From NCBI GenBank assembly GCA_018241425.1, contig JAFEDU010000003.1, forward strand, positions 1 through 64,000: DNA of 64,000 bases. The letters are read 5' to 3'. The DNA comes from Pseudomonadota bacterium (lineage in GTDB: Bacteria; Pseudomonadota; Gammaproteobacteria; Steroidobacterales; Steroidobacteraceae). How positions within the stretch are numbered: position 1 is the stretch's first letter; every line of letters starts with the position of its first letter. A program made the translations under genes and the position numbers. The notes under the pieces are model-generated. The model was given only the letters and a program-made list of their open reading frames with translations, did not search any database and was not told where the DNA came from. Below are positions 17,415 through 26,234 of the stretch, one piece after another.

Positions 17415-18470
17415 ATGCATTCCGCCTTCTACCGCCGCACCTTCCTCATCGTCACGGCCGCGCTCCTGGGCTACGGGCTGTACCGCATCGTCGAGCCGAT
17501 GCTCGGGATCCTCGGCTGGACGGTGGTGCTGGCCTTCGTCCTCTACCCGCTGCATGAGCGGCTGACGCGGCGCCTCAAGGGGCACGCCAGCTGGTCGGCG
17601 GGGATCATCGCCGGGCTCACTCCCTTCCTGGTGTTCGTGCCCCTGTCCATCCTAGGCGCGGTGTTCGCAGGCCAGGTGGCCAAGGTGATCGAGTACCTGC
17701 GTGCCCAGACGGATGTCTCCTACCCCGAGTTCGTGCACCGGCTCTCGAGCCTCCCGCTGGTCGGCAGCTCGGTGTCCTGGGTACAGGAGAACACCACCGT
17801 GAGCGCCGAGCAGGTGCAGGCCTGGCTCACCGACGGCCTGCAGGCGGTACTCAAGACCGCCGCCTCCATGGGCGGGAGCGTGGCCCTCAACGTGTTCGGC
17901 ACGCTGATCGGCTTCTTCATCATGATCTTCATGCTGTTCTTCTTCCTGCGCGACGGCCGCACCATGGTCGAGCAAGGCGTGAAGCTGATCCCGGTGAAGT
18001 CTGCGCGCCGCACGCAGCTCCTGAAGTACCTGGGCGAGGTGACGCGCGCGGTGGTGTTCGGCTCGGCGGCCACGGCGCTCTTGCAGGGCCTGATCGTGGG
18101 GCTGGGGTTCTCGATCGTCGGCCTGCCCTCTGCGGTGGTATTCGGGGTGCTCGCGACCATCGCCTCCTTCCTGCCGGTGGGGGCCTCCCTGGTCATGGTC
18201 CCGGCCGCGCTGTACCTCTTCGCCACCGGCCACATCGGCGGCGGGATCTTCCTGCTCTGCTGGACCGGGCTCATGATCGTGGCCGAAAACGTGGTGCGGC
18301 CCATGCTGACCGCGCACCACGCGGAAGTGTCCACGCTGGCCGTGTTCATCGGCGCCATCGGCGGGGTGGTCGCCTTCGGCATCCTGGGGCTGATCCTGGG
18401 GCCGGTCCTCCTGAGCTTCATCGTCGCGCTGGCGCGGTTCTCCCAGGAGGCCCCGACGGCGGACGCCTGA
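17415..18470 (+). CDS. PerM/AI-2E family permease
   Basis: A 351-residue inner-membrane protein with about eight hydrophobic spans: a pair near the N-terminus, then after a soluble region a cluster of spans in the second half with the family segment PSAVVFGVLATIASFLPVG. The family exports small molecules such as AI-2 or acts as a cation/proton antiporter; the substrate is unknown. An excellent ribosome-binding site AGGAGG (17407-17412) precedes ATG 17415. It ends 33 bases before uvrD, so they may be co-transcribed. Confidence 0.9.
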   Translation: MHSAFYRRTFLIVTAALLGYGLYRIVEPMLGILGWTVVLAFVLYPLHERLTRRLKGHASWSAGIIAGLTPFLVFVPLSILGAVFAGQVAKVIEYLRAQTDVSYPEFVHRLSSLPLVGSSVSWVQENTTVSAEQVQAWLTDGLQAVLKTAASMGGSVALNVFGTLIGFFIMIFMLFFFLRDGRTMVEQGVKLIPVKSARRTQLLKYLGEVTRAVVFGSAATALLQGLIVGLGFSIVGLPSAVVFGVLATIASFLPVGASLVMVPAALYLFATGHIGGGIFLLCWTGLMIVAENVVRPMLTAHHAEVSTLAVFIGAIGGVVAFGILGLILGPVLLSFIVALARFSQEAPTADA

Positions 18471-18503
18471 GGAGGGTGCGTTTCCTTTAGAATGCGCCCC
18501 CCT

Positions 18504-20681
18504 ATGGATCTGTCCCCGATCCTCAATCCCCTGAACGACGCGCAGCGCGCGGCGGTCACCGCCCCCCTGGGGCCGGTGCTGGTGCTGGCCGGCGCCGGCT
18601 CGGGCAAGACGCGCGTGCTCACGCACCGCATCGCCTGGGTGATCCAGGCCGAGGGCGCCTCTCCGCAGAACATCCTCGCGGTCACCTTCACCAACAAGGC
18701 GGCCGGCGAGATGCGCCAGCGCGTCGAGCAGCTGCTTGGCATCCCGGGGAGCGCCCTGTGGATCGGTACGTTCCACGGCATCGCGCACCGCCTGCTGCGC
18801 ATCCACCACCGCGAGGCGAACCTGCCGCCGGGCTTCCAGATCATGGACTCGGAGGACCAGCAGCGCCTGATCAAGAAGCTCATCAAGGCGCAGGAGCTGG
18901 ACGACACGCGCTGGGTGCCGCGCGAGGTGCAGTGGTTCATCAATAACGCCAAGGACGACGGCCGCCGCCCCCAGCGCATGAAGGACGACGGCGACCCCAC
19001 GCGCGCGCAGATGATCCGCCTCTACACGCTCTACGAGGAGGCGTGCGCGAAGAACGGCGTGGTCGACTTTGCCGAACTCCTGCTGCGCGCCTTCGAACTG
19101 TTCCGCGACAACGCGGAGCTCGTCGAGCACTACCGGCGCCGCTTCCGCCACGTGCTGGTGGATGAGTTCCAGGACACGAACCCCATCCAGTACGCCTGGC
19201 TCCGGCTGCTCGCACCGCCGGTCCCGGCTGCGGGCGGTGCGGTGAACTACCCGTTCGTCGTCGGGGACGACGATCAGTCCGTCTACGGGTGGCGCGGAGC
19301 TCGTCCGCAGAACCTGCAGGACTTCCGGCGCGACTATCCGGGCGCGCAGCTGTTCAGGCTCGAGCAGAACTACCGCTCCACCGCCACCATCCTCGAGGCC
19401 GCCAACGGCCTCATCGCCAAGAACGCCGGGCGCATCGGCAAGAACCTGTGGACCAGCGGCGCCAAGGGCGAGCCGATCCACCTGTACACCGCCTTCAACG
19501 AGCGCGACGAGGCGGAGTTCGTCACGCACCGCATCCGCGAGTACAGCAACCGCGGCGGCGCGCGGCGCGACATCGCGATCCTCTACCGCTCCAACGCCCA
19601 GTCGCGGGTGCTGGAAGAAGCCTTCCTCTCCGCGCGCGTGCCCTACAAGGTGTACGGGGGCCTGCGCTTCTTCGAGCGCGCGGAGATCAAGGACGCGCTC
19701 GCCTACCTGCGCCTGATGGCCAACCGCCGCGACGACGCCTCCTTCGAGCGCGTGGTCAACCTGCCGACCCGCGGCGTCGGCGCCAAGAGCATGGACACGC
19801 TGCGCGAGTACGCGCGCGGCGCCGGCACCTCGATGTGGGAGGCCGCGGGCGCCTCCATCGGTGCCGACACGCTGGGAGCGAAGGCCGCGGCCTCGATCCA
19901 CGGCTTCATGGGCCTCATCGAGCGGCTGGCGCGCGAGACCGCGGGCCTGCCGCTGCACGAGCAGGTCGACACCGCGCTGCGGGCGAGTGGCCTCATCGAG
20001 CACTACAAGCGCGACAAGGCCGAGCGCGGGGAAGCGCGCGTGGAGAACCTCGAGGAGCTGGTGAGCGCCGCGCGCGGCTTCCAGCCCGAGGCCTCCGACC
20101 TGCCGCCGCTGGAATCCTTCCTCGCCCACGCGGCGCTCGAGTCCGGCGAGGGCCAGGCCGGGGAATGGGAAGACTGCGTGCAGATGATGACCCTGCACAC
20201 CGCCAAGGGACTGGAGTTCCCGGTGGTGTTCATCTGCGGCATGGAAGAGGGCCTCTTCCCCCACCAGCGCTCCCTGAACGACCTGGACGGCGTGGAGGAG
20301 GAGCGGCGCCTCGCCTACGTGGGCATGACCCGCGCCATGCGCACCCTGTACATCACCTGGGCCGAGCAGCGCCGCCTGCACGGCATCGACAGCTACGGGC
20401 AGGCCTCCCGCTTCATCCGCGAGATCCCCGAGGAACTCATCGAGGAAGTGCGCCCGAAGGTGCAGGTGTCGCGGCCGGTCGCGGTCGGGCGCTTCCGCGC
20501 CCCGGAAGAGCCGGCGCCAGCCGGGGTGCGGCTGGGGGCCCGGGTGCGCCACGGCAAGTTCGGCGACGGGGTGATCCTGAGCCTTGAGGGCAACGGCCCG
20601 CACGCCCGGGTACAGGTATCCTTCGAGCGCCAGGGCACGAAGTGGCTGATGGTGCAGTATGCGAACCTCACGCCCCTGTAG
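18504..20681 (+). CDS. uvrD: DNA helicase II, UvrD/Rep family
   Basis: Superfamily 1 3'-5' DNA helicase used in nucleotide excision repair and mismatch repair. It is 725 residues from ATG 18504 (MDLSPILNPLNDAQR), the start that aligns with E. coli UvrD; another ATG at 18492 adds four residues. Motif I is GAGSGKTR, motif II is DEFQDTN, motif III GDDDQSVYGWRGA, and motif VI YVGMTRAM. A C-terminal Tudor-like segment (GARVRHGKFGDGVILS) is the UvrD RNA-polymerase-interaction domain. All key motifs are intact. Confidence 0.96.
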   Translation: MDLSPILNPLNDAQRAAVTAPLGPVLVLAGAGSGKTRVLTHRIAWVIQAEGASPQNILAVTFTNKAAGEMRQRVEQLLGIPGSALWIGTFHGIAHRLLRIHHREANLPPGFQIMDSEDQQRLIKKLIKAQELDDTRWVPREVQWFINNAKDDGRRPQRMKDDGDPTRAQMIRLYTLYEEACAKNGVVDFAELLLRAFELFRDNAELVEHYRRRFRHVLVDEFQDTNPIQYAWLRLLAPPVPAAGGAVNYPFVVGDDDQSVYGWRGARPQNLQDFRRDYPGAQLFRLEQNYRSTATILEAANGLIAKNAGRIGKNLWTSGAKGEPIHLYTAFNERDEAEFVTHRIREYSNRGGARRDIAILYRSNAQSRVLEEAFLSARVPYKVYGGLRFFERAEIKDALAYLRLMANRRDDASFERVVNLPTRGVGAKSMDTLREYARGAGTSMWEAAGASIGADTLGAKAAASIHGFMGLIERLARETAGLPLHEQVDTALRASGLIEHYKRDKAERGEARVENLEELVSAARGFQPEASDLPPLESFLAHAALESGEGQAGEWEDCVQMMTLHTAKGLEFPVVFICGMEEGLFPHQRSLNDLDGVEEERRLAYVGMTRAMRTLYITWAEQRRLHGIDSYGQASRFIREIPEELIEEVRPKVQVSRPVAVGRFRAPEEPAPAGVRLGARVRHGKFGDGVILSLEGNGPHARVQVSFERQGTKWLMVQYANLTPL

Positions 20682-20693
20682 GGCGCACGCCTC

Positions 20694-22064
20694 ATGAAGA
20701 TCCTCATCCTCGGGGCCGGCCAGGTCGGGCGCACCGCCGCCCAGGCACTCTCGCGCGAGGAGGCCAACGAGGTCACGGTCGTCGACATGAACGAGGAGGT
20801 GCTGCGCGACCTGCAGGACCGCCTGGACGTGCGCACCGTTGCCGGCAACGCCGCCCACCCGACGGTGCTCGAGGCCGCCGGCGCCGCCGAGGCCGAGATC
20901 ATCGTGGCCCTCACCTCGAGCGACGAGGTGAACCTGGTCGCCTGCGACGTCGCGTTCACCCTGTTCCGCACGCCCACCAAGATCGCGCGCATCCGCGCCG
21001 GCGAGTACGCGAGCCGCCCGGAGCTGTTCCGCCCGGACGGCCTGTCCGTGGACGTGATCATCAGCCCCGAGCAGCTGGTGACGGAGTACGTGGAGCGCCT
21101 CATCCTGCACCCGGGCACCCTGCAGGTGCTGGATTTCGCCGACGGCAAGGTGCGCCTGGTCGGGGTGCGCGCGCGGCGCGGCGGGCTCCTGGTCGGGCAC
21201 GCGCTGCGCGAGCTGCCGAAGCACCTGCCCAACATCGAGGTGCGGGTGGTCGCCATCTACCGCGACGGCCACAGCATCGCCCCCGAAGGTGACACGGTGA
21301 TCGCCGAGGGCGACGAGGTATTCTTCCTCGCCGCACGCGAGGACATCCGGCGCGCCATGGCCGAGATGCGCCACGGCGACGACCCGGCGCGGCGGGTCAC
21401 CATCGCCGGCGGCGGCCACATCGGCTACCGCCTCGCCAAGTCGCTGCAGAAGACCAACCAGGTGAAGCTCATCGAGCGCGACGCGCGGCGCGCGCGCCGG
21501 GTCTCCGAGCTCCTCGAGAACGTCATCGTGCTGCACGGGGATGCCGCCGACGAGGAGCTCCTGATCGAGGAGAACATCGACAGCACCGACGTGTTCGCCG
21601 CCGTCACCAACTCCGAGGAAGCCAACATCCTCTCGGCGATGCTCGCGAAAAGGCTCGGCGCCCACAAGGTGATGGCGCTCATCAACCGCCCCTCGTACAC
21701 CGAGCTCATCGAGTCGAGCACCATCGACATCGCCATCTCGCCGCAGACCATCACCATCGGCTCGCTGCTCGCGTTCGTGCGCCGCGGCGACGTGGTGCGC
21801 GTGCACGCGCTGCGGCGCGGAGCCTCCGAGGCGCTCGAGGCGGTCGTCAACGGCGATGAGCGCAGCTCGCGCGTCGCCGGGCGCACCGTGGCCGAGATCC
21901 CGCTGCCGGAGGGCGCCTCGATCGGCGCCATCGTGCGCGGCGAGGAGGTGATCATGGCGCACCACGACACGCGCGTGCTCACCGACGACCACGTGATCCT
22001 CTTCCTTGCCGACCGCCGCCACCTCGAGGCGGTCGAGCGGCTGTTCCAGCGCACGCAGCGCTGA
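20694..22064 (+). CDS. trkA: Trk potassium uptake regulatory protein TrkA
   Basis: Cytoplasmic NAD(H)-binding ring protein that gates TrkH. It is 456 residues made of two RCK halves. Each begins with a Rossmann motif: LGAGQVGRTAAQAL near residue 5 and AGGGHIGYRLAKSL near residue 237. Each Rossmann domain is followed by a TrkA-C domain. Full length, with no missing motif. It follows uvrD by 12 bases and precedes trkH by 17 bases, forming a trkA-trkH pair. Confidence 0.96.
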   Translation: MKILILGAGQVGRTAAQALSREEANEVTVVDMNEEVLRDLQDRLDVRTVAGNAAHPTVLEAAGAAEAEIIVALTSSDEVNLVACDVAFTLFRTPTKIARIRAGEYASRPELFRPDGLSVDVIISPEQLVTEYVERLILHPGTLQVLDFADGKVRLVGVRARRGGLLVGHALRELPKHLPNIEVRVVAIYRDGHSIAPEGDTVIAEGDEVFFLAAREDIRRAMAEMRHGDDPARRVTIAGGGHIGYRLAKSLQKTNQVKLIERDARRARRVSELLENVIVLHGDAADEELLIEENIDSTDVFAAVTNSEEANILSAMLAKRLGAHKVMALINRPSYTELIESSTIDIAISPQTITIGSLLAFVRRGDVVRVHALRRGASEALEAVVNGDERSSRVAGRTVAEIPLPEGASIGAIVRGEEVIMAHHDTRVLTDDHVILFLADRRHLEAVERLFQRTQR

Positions 22065-22081
22065 GCATGCGGTAAGCGCCC

Positions 22082-23527
22082 GTGCTCGCCGTCGCGCACG
22101 TCTTAGGACTCCTGCTGGCCGCCTTCGCGGCCACCTGCGTGCTGCCGATCGGGTGCTCGCTGTGGTACGGCGACCATGCCTGGAGCGCCTTCCTCGTGAG
22201 TGCGGCGATTGCACTCGCGGTGGGACTTGCGCTTGCCGGTGTCACGTACCGCTTCCGCCGCGAGCTCAAGCCCCGCGACGGGTTCCTGCTGGTGACGCTC
22301 GCGTGGCTCGTGCTGCCGGCCGCCGCCGCGCTGCCGCTTCTGCTGGCGCTGCCGGACTTGAGCTTCACGGGGGCGTTCTTCGAGGCGATGTCGGGGCTCA
22401 CGACGACCGGGTCCACCGTGCTCAATGGCCTGGACACCCTCGCCCCGACGCTGAACTTCTGGCGTGCGCTGCTGCACTGGATCGGGGGGCTGGGCATCAT
22501 CGTGATGGCACTCGCGATCCTGCCGCTCCTGGGGATCGGCGGCATGCAGCTCTACAAGGGCCAGGCGCCCGGGGTGAAGAACGAGCGCCTGGCGCCGCGC
22601 ATCACCGAGACCGCCCGGCACCTGTGGCTCGTCTACGCATTGCTCACGGCGGCGGGCATCGTGGGCCTGAAGCTGTGCGGCATGGGCTGGTTCGATGCGG
22701 TGTGCCACGCGTTCTCGGCGGTCTCGCTCGGCGGCTTCTCCACCCACGACCGCAGCATCGCCTTCTTCGGCTCGCCGGCCATCGAGTTCGTGCTGATGGT
22801 GCTGATGGTCGTGGGGGCGCTCAACTTCGCGCGCCACTTCGTGGCGCTGCGCGAACTCTCGCTCGAGACCTACAAGAAGGACCCGGAGGCGCGCGCGATC
22901 CTGCTGCTGCTCGCCGGGAGCGTGCTCGGCATCGCAGCCCTCCTGCAGTTCCACGAGGTCTACCCCGGCTTCCTGCCGGCGCTGCGCGCGGCGGCCTTCA
23001 ACGTGATCTCGCAGGCGACCACCTCGGGGCTCACCACCCAGGACACCTCGCTGTGGCCGGTGTTCGCGCCCTACTGGATGCTGTTCCTGTCCTCGATCCT
23101 GTGCAGCACCGGCTCCGCCGGCGGCGGCATCCGCATGTTCCGGGCGCTGCTGCTCGTGCGGCAGACCGGGCGGGAGCTGAAGCTCCTCATCCACCCGGCG
23201 GCGATGGCGCCGGTGCGCATCGGCGGGCGCACCATTCCCGAGAGCGTCGGCCAGGCGGTGCTCGCGTTCATCTTCCTGTACCTCGCGACGGCGCTGCTCC
23301 TCACCTTCGGCATGCTGCTCACGGGCATGGACTTCCCCGCCGCGTTCGCCGCCGTAGTGGCCTCCATCAACAACACCGCGCACGGCTTCGGGCCGCCAGG
23401 GGCGGTGCACAACTTCCACGACCTCGCCGCCGCGCAGGTGTGGATCTGCACCGCGGCGATGCTCCTGGGGAGGCTCGAGGTGTTCAGCGTGGTGGTGTTG
23501 CTGCGCCCGGAGTTCTGGCGCAAGTAG
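22082..23527 (+). CDS. trkH: Trk potassium uptake channel subunit TrkH
   Basis: Inner-membrane K+ channel-transporter of 481 residues, starting at GTG 22082. The four selectivity-filter loops are visible: MSGLTTTGST, VSLGGFST, TTSGLTTQ and INNTAHGFG. About ten hydrophobic spans arranged as four M1-P-M2 repeats are present. Adjacent to trkA, it completes a two-component potassium uptake system. Confidence 0.96.
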   Translation: MLAVAHVLGLLLAAFAATCVLPIGCSLWYGDHAWSAFLVSAAIALAVGLALAGVTYRFRRELKPRDGFLLVTLAWLVLPAAAALPLLLALPDLSFTGAFFEAMSGLTTTGSTVLNGLDTLAPTLNFWRALLHWIGGLGIIVMALAILPLLGIGGMQLYKGQAPGVKNERLAPRITETARHLWLVYALLTAAGIVGLKLCGMGWFDAVCHAFSAVSLGGFSTHDRSIAFFGSPAIEFVLMVLMVVGALNFARHFVALRELSLETYKKDPEARAILLLLAGSVLGIAALLQFHEVYPGFLPALRAAAFNVISQATTSGLTTQDTSLWPVFAPYWMLFLSSILCSTGSAGGGIRMFRALLLVRQTGRELKLLIHPAAMAPVRIGGRTIPESVGQAVLAFIFLYLATALLLTFGMLLTGMDFPAAFAAVVASINNTAHGFGPPGAVHNFHDLAAAQVWICTAAMLLGRLEVFSVVVLLRPEFWRK

Positions 23528-23666
23528 CGGGGGCCTTGCAGCGCTTCAGACGGAGGCGACGTCGCGAATTTCCAATATCGCGCCAATCGGGCACAGGTCA
23601 GCGTAGACGCTCGCCGCTGTGACGCGAACTGCCCTTATGGCCGCTCGAAGGACAGTTAGTGGTCGG

Positions 23667-24071
23667 CTACCGAATGCGTGACATTGTGAGGCACGGAGCT
23701 GCGTGCATGCACACCTCGAGTCGTCCATCTGGCAAAGGGCGCACCGCTCCTGTTGCCGTGTCTCCGACGGGGGTTGGTGAGCCGCCGCAATCGGGTTGGC
23801 CGTTGGTGTCTTGAATCGTGTCTACAAAGACGTAGGTGCCGTCCTTAGAGGGGGCGCTAGAGATCTCGTATACCGACGTGGACTCTTCGTTGCAGCTGAT
23901 GTTGTGCGTCGTTCCGTCAGGTCGGATCTCCCAGACCTCAAACGACTCAGTGCCTGGGTAAGGAACACTCCACGTCCCAATAATCGGGTGATCTGGCGCG
24001 GGAGGCTTGGCTTCGGAGAGCGAAGCACACATTGCGGTGCCACACAGTATCAGCGATGCGATTCTGTGCAC
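23667..24071 (-). CDS. exported hypothetical protein
   Basis: A 134-residue protein with a signal peptide (about 1-21, LCGTAMCASLSEA). The mature part opens with HPIIGTWSVPYPG and has alternating strands plus several cysteines (in ISCNEES, PDCGG, EVCMH and PCLTM) that could form disulfides in the periplasm. The opening GTW strand resembles lipocalin-like or META-like small beta-proteins, but no family is recognised. Base composition here and in the 139 bases after trkH is visibly lower in GC than in the neighbours, which may mark a younger acquisition. Confidence 0.6.
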   Translation of the reverse strand: MHRIASLILCGTAMCASLSEAKPPAPDHPIIGTWSVPYPGTESFEVWEIRPDGTTHNISCNEESTSVYEISSAPSKDGTYVFVDTIQDTNGQPDCGGSPTPVGDTATGAVRPLPDGRLEVCMHAAPCLTMSRIR

Positions 24072-24082
24072 GTAGCAGAATC

Positions 24083-24511
24083 CTAGCTGCGGATGTAGTT
24101 CTCGAGCTGCTCGATCTGGGCGCGCTGCTCGGCGATCACCGCCTTCACCAGGTCCCCGATCGAGATCATCCCGAGGATCGTGGCGCCCTCGAGCGCCGGC
24201 AGGTGGCGCACGTGCCGCTCGGTCATGAGCGCCATGCAGTGCGCTACCGTGTCCTCCGGCCCCACGGTCAGGACCGGCGAACTCATGATGGCGCGCACCG
24301 GGGTGTCGGAGGAGGAGCGGCCGAGGAGGATGATCTTGCGGGCGTAGTCGCGCTCGGAAACGATCCCGACCAGGCGCGCGCCCTCGGTGACGAGCAGTGC
24401 CCCCACCCGGTGCTCGGCCATGGCCCTGATCGCCTCCAGCACCACCGCATCCGGTGACACCGTGAACAGGCCCGGTTTCTTGCCCTGCAGCAGCTGTCGT
24501 ACGGTCGCCAT
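24083..24511 (-). CDS. tandem CBS-domain protein
   Basis: A 142-residue protein made of two CBS domains. The first (about 12-60) has GALLVTEGARLVGIVSERDYAR; the second (about 75-125) has RHLPALEGATILGMISIGDLVK. Such stand-alone pairs bind adenine nucleotides and sense energy status. The ATG at 24511 is preceded by a G-rich ribosome-binding stretch (GAGGGGGG). It sits 35 bases downstream of the SIMPL-domain gene on the same strand, so both may share a transcript. Confidence 0.9.
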   Translation of the reverse strand: MATVRQLLQGKKPGLFTVSPDAVVLEAIRAMAEHRVGALLVTEGARLVGIVSERDYARKIILLGRSSSDTPVRAIMSSPVLTVGPEDTVAHCMALMTERHVRHLPALEGATILGMISIGDLVKAVIAEQRAQIEQLENYIRS

Positions 24512-24546
24512 GGGATACCCCCCTCGAGCTCCCCGTAGCTCAAAGA

Positions 24547-25254
24547 CTAGCGCGCCGCGGGACCGACCTCCACTGTCAGGACGACGCTGGCGCTGATTTC
24601 GAGCGTCCCGGATTCCACCGGGGTTGCCACTTCGGCCGCTGCAGCCGCGGGGGCCGCCGCCATGGAGCGCATCATGGGGACGAAGCGCTGCCCGGTCTCC
24701 TCGACCGACAGCACCCGCAGCACCCTGAGGTTGAGGGCGCCCGCGAGCACCTCGGCATCGGCGCGGGCGCGGGCGACGGCCTTGCGTAGCGCATCCGCGT
24801 GCGCGGCATCCTGGTCGCGCAGGGTGTAGGAGATGCCGCGCACGTTGTTGGCCCCGGCCTGGGCGGCGGCATCGATGACGCTGCTGGTCTTTGTCAAATC
24901 GTCCAGCTGCACCTGGACCACGTTGGAGACGTTGTAGCCGGTCAGCGTCGGCTCATGACCATTTTGGTACTTGTACGACGGCTGCAGTGAGTAATTGACA
25001 GTCTTGAGCACCGCGGTGGGACCGGCGCTCTTCTTCACCGCGGCGATCACCGCGTCCACCTGGCGCGCATTCTGGCTCGCGGCCTCGCTGGAAGCCTCGC
25101 CATGCGTGGTCACGCCGATGTCGATCTGCACGCGGTCGGGTTTCACCGTGACCTGCGAGTCGCCGCTGACGCGGATCGACGACACTGGTGCGGTTTGTGC
25201 AACCACCGGGGAGGCCACGGTGCAGGCCAGGAGCGCCCAGGCGAGGTATTTCAT
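24547..25254 (-). CDS. periplasmic SIMPL (DUF541) domain protein
   Basis: A 235-residue exported protein: signal peptide about 1-19 (cut after VVAQ), then one SIMPL domain with the usual start IRVSGDSQVTVKPD and the motif YNVSNVVQVQLDD. The family is linked to oxidative-stress tolerance and outer-envelope functions, but has no defined activity. It is divergent from the CheD-like gene, 81 bases away. Confidence 0.87.
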   Translation of the reverse strand: MKYLAWALLACTVASPVVAQTAPVSSIRVSGDSQVTVKPDRVQIDIGVTTHGEASSEAASQNARQVDAVIAAVKKSAGPTAVLKTVNYSLQPSYKYQNGHEPTLTGYNVSNVVQVQLDDLTKTSSVIDAAAQAGANNVRGISYTLRDQDAAHADALRKAVARARADAEVLAGALNLRVLRVLSVEETGQRFVPMMRSMAAAPAAAAAEVATPVESGTLEISASVVLTVEVGPAAR

Positions 25255-25335
25255 GGTTCAGGCTCCGCGGGAACGCATTCCCACATTCTACGCGCGCCGC
25301 GTGCGGCAGTTCATAGTTTGGGCAGGCCGGCGCAC

Positions 25336-25821
25336 ATGAGCGCGCAGCCAGCAGGTATACAACCCCGGATGAGTCAGCGCGAGATACAGGTGCCCCCGGA
25401 CCGCTTCGAGGTCACGACCGAGGACGTGCTCCTGACCAGCGAGCTCGACTCGGCGCTGGCCGTGTGCGTGTACGACGCGGAGGAGCAGGCCGGCGCGCTC
25501 CTGCACCTGCGCTGCATCGTGCGCGCCGCGCGCCCGGCGGACGTCACCGACACCACGCTCGCCACCGAGATGCTGCTCCTGGACCGCTGCCTCGCCGCGC
25601 TGCGCGAGACCATGCCGGCGGCGCGCCACCTGCAGGCGCGCATCGTCGCGCACCTCGCCGATGCGCCGCAGGCGCAGCCCTACTGCGAGACCATGCTGGC
25701 GATGGCGCGCCACTACCTCGCCGATGCCGGCGTGCGGCTGCTGCCGGATGACATCGCCCCCGGCGTGCCGCGCACGCTGCGCTTCCGCCCCGCCATGGGA
25801 TGGGTGCACACGCGGGTGTAA
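25336..25821 (+). CDS. CheD-like protein lacking the catalytic cysteine
   Basis: A 161-residue protein from ATG 25336 (or 150 from ATG 25369). The segment TSELDSALAVCVYDAEEQAG aligns with the CheD active-site region (T-x-L-G-S-C-V-x-V-x-L-Y-D). The Thr six residues before and the His 17 residues after the nucleophile position are kept, which matches the Thr21/Cys27/His44 spacing of Thermotoga CheD. The nucleophile position itself is Ala (codon GCG in ctcgactcggcgctg). CheD deamidates glutamines in chemoreceptors and binds CheC; this copy should be inactive as a deamidase unless the nearby Cys four residues later substitutes. No chemotaxis genes are close. Confidence 0.65.
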   Translation: MSAQPAGIQPRMSQREIQVPPDRFEVTTEDVLLTSELDSALAVCVYDAEEQAGALLHLRCIVRAARPADVTDTTLATEMLLLDRCLAALRETMPAARHLQARIVAHLADAPQAQPYCETMLAMARHYLADAGVRLLPDDIAPGVPRTLRFRPAMGWVHTRV

Positions 25822-25832
25822 GGTGGGCGCGC

Positions 25833-26234
25833 ATGCCGCGCCCCCGTGAGATCCCGGTCCCCACCCCCATCGCCCAGGCACTGGAAGCGGTGCTCGGCGC
25901 ACCCGTCACGCACGTGCGCATCGTCGAGCACTCCTGGCTCACGCGCCTGCACGGGCGTGCGGTCGCGACCACGCGGCGCGGGCGCATCTACCTGCGCGGC
26001 AGCGCGCAGGAATTCTTCGCCAACCCCTGGCTCATGCTGCACGAGTACTGCCACGTGCTGCACCAGTGGCAGCCCGGCACGCTGTCGGTGCCGCGCTACC
26101 TCCTCGAGTGCGCGAGGCACGGCTACTGGAACAACCGTTTCGAGGTCGAGGCGCGCGCCTTCGCCGATACGCGCCTGCCGCAACTGCACGCGCGCCTGAA
26201 GGCGCTTCAGCCGATGAGCGACTCGCGCCGGTAG
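25833..26234 (+). CDS. small HExxH putative metallopeptidase (DUF4157-like)
   Basis: A 133-residue protein from ATG 25833. The zinc motif is HEYCH (H70, E71, H74), preceded by the hydrophobic helix FANPWLML and followed about 30 residues later by NRFEVEARAF, where E104 or E106 could be the third ligand, as in gluzincins. It resembles the DUF4157 domain often found as the core of extracellular contractile-injection toxins, here free-standing and without a signal peptide. It lies 11 bases after the CheD-like gene on the same strand, suggesting a pair. It overlaps the 3' end of the ABC permease on the other strand by 28 bases. Confidence 0.68.
   Translation: MPRPREIPVPTPIAQALEAVLGAPVTHVRIVEHSWLTRLHGRAVATTRRGRIYLRGSAQEFFANPWLMLHEYCHVLHQWQPGTLSVPRYLLECARHGYWNNRFEVEARAFADTRLPQLHARLKALQPMSDSRR

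Noticed and set aside
17652..22214. 1520-aa open frame on the minus strand
   Set aside because: It lies opposite perM, uvrD, trkA and trkH, has low-complexity His/Arg/Ala composition and no domain; it is a high-GC shadow of those genes.
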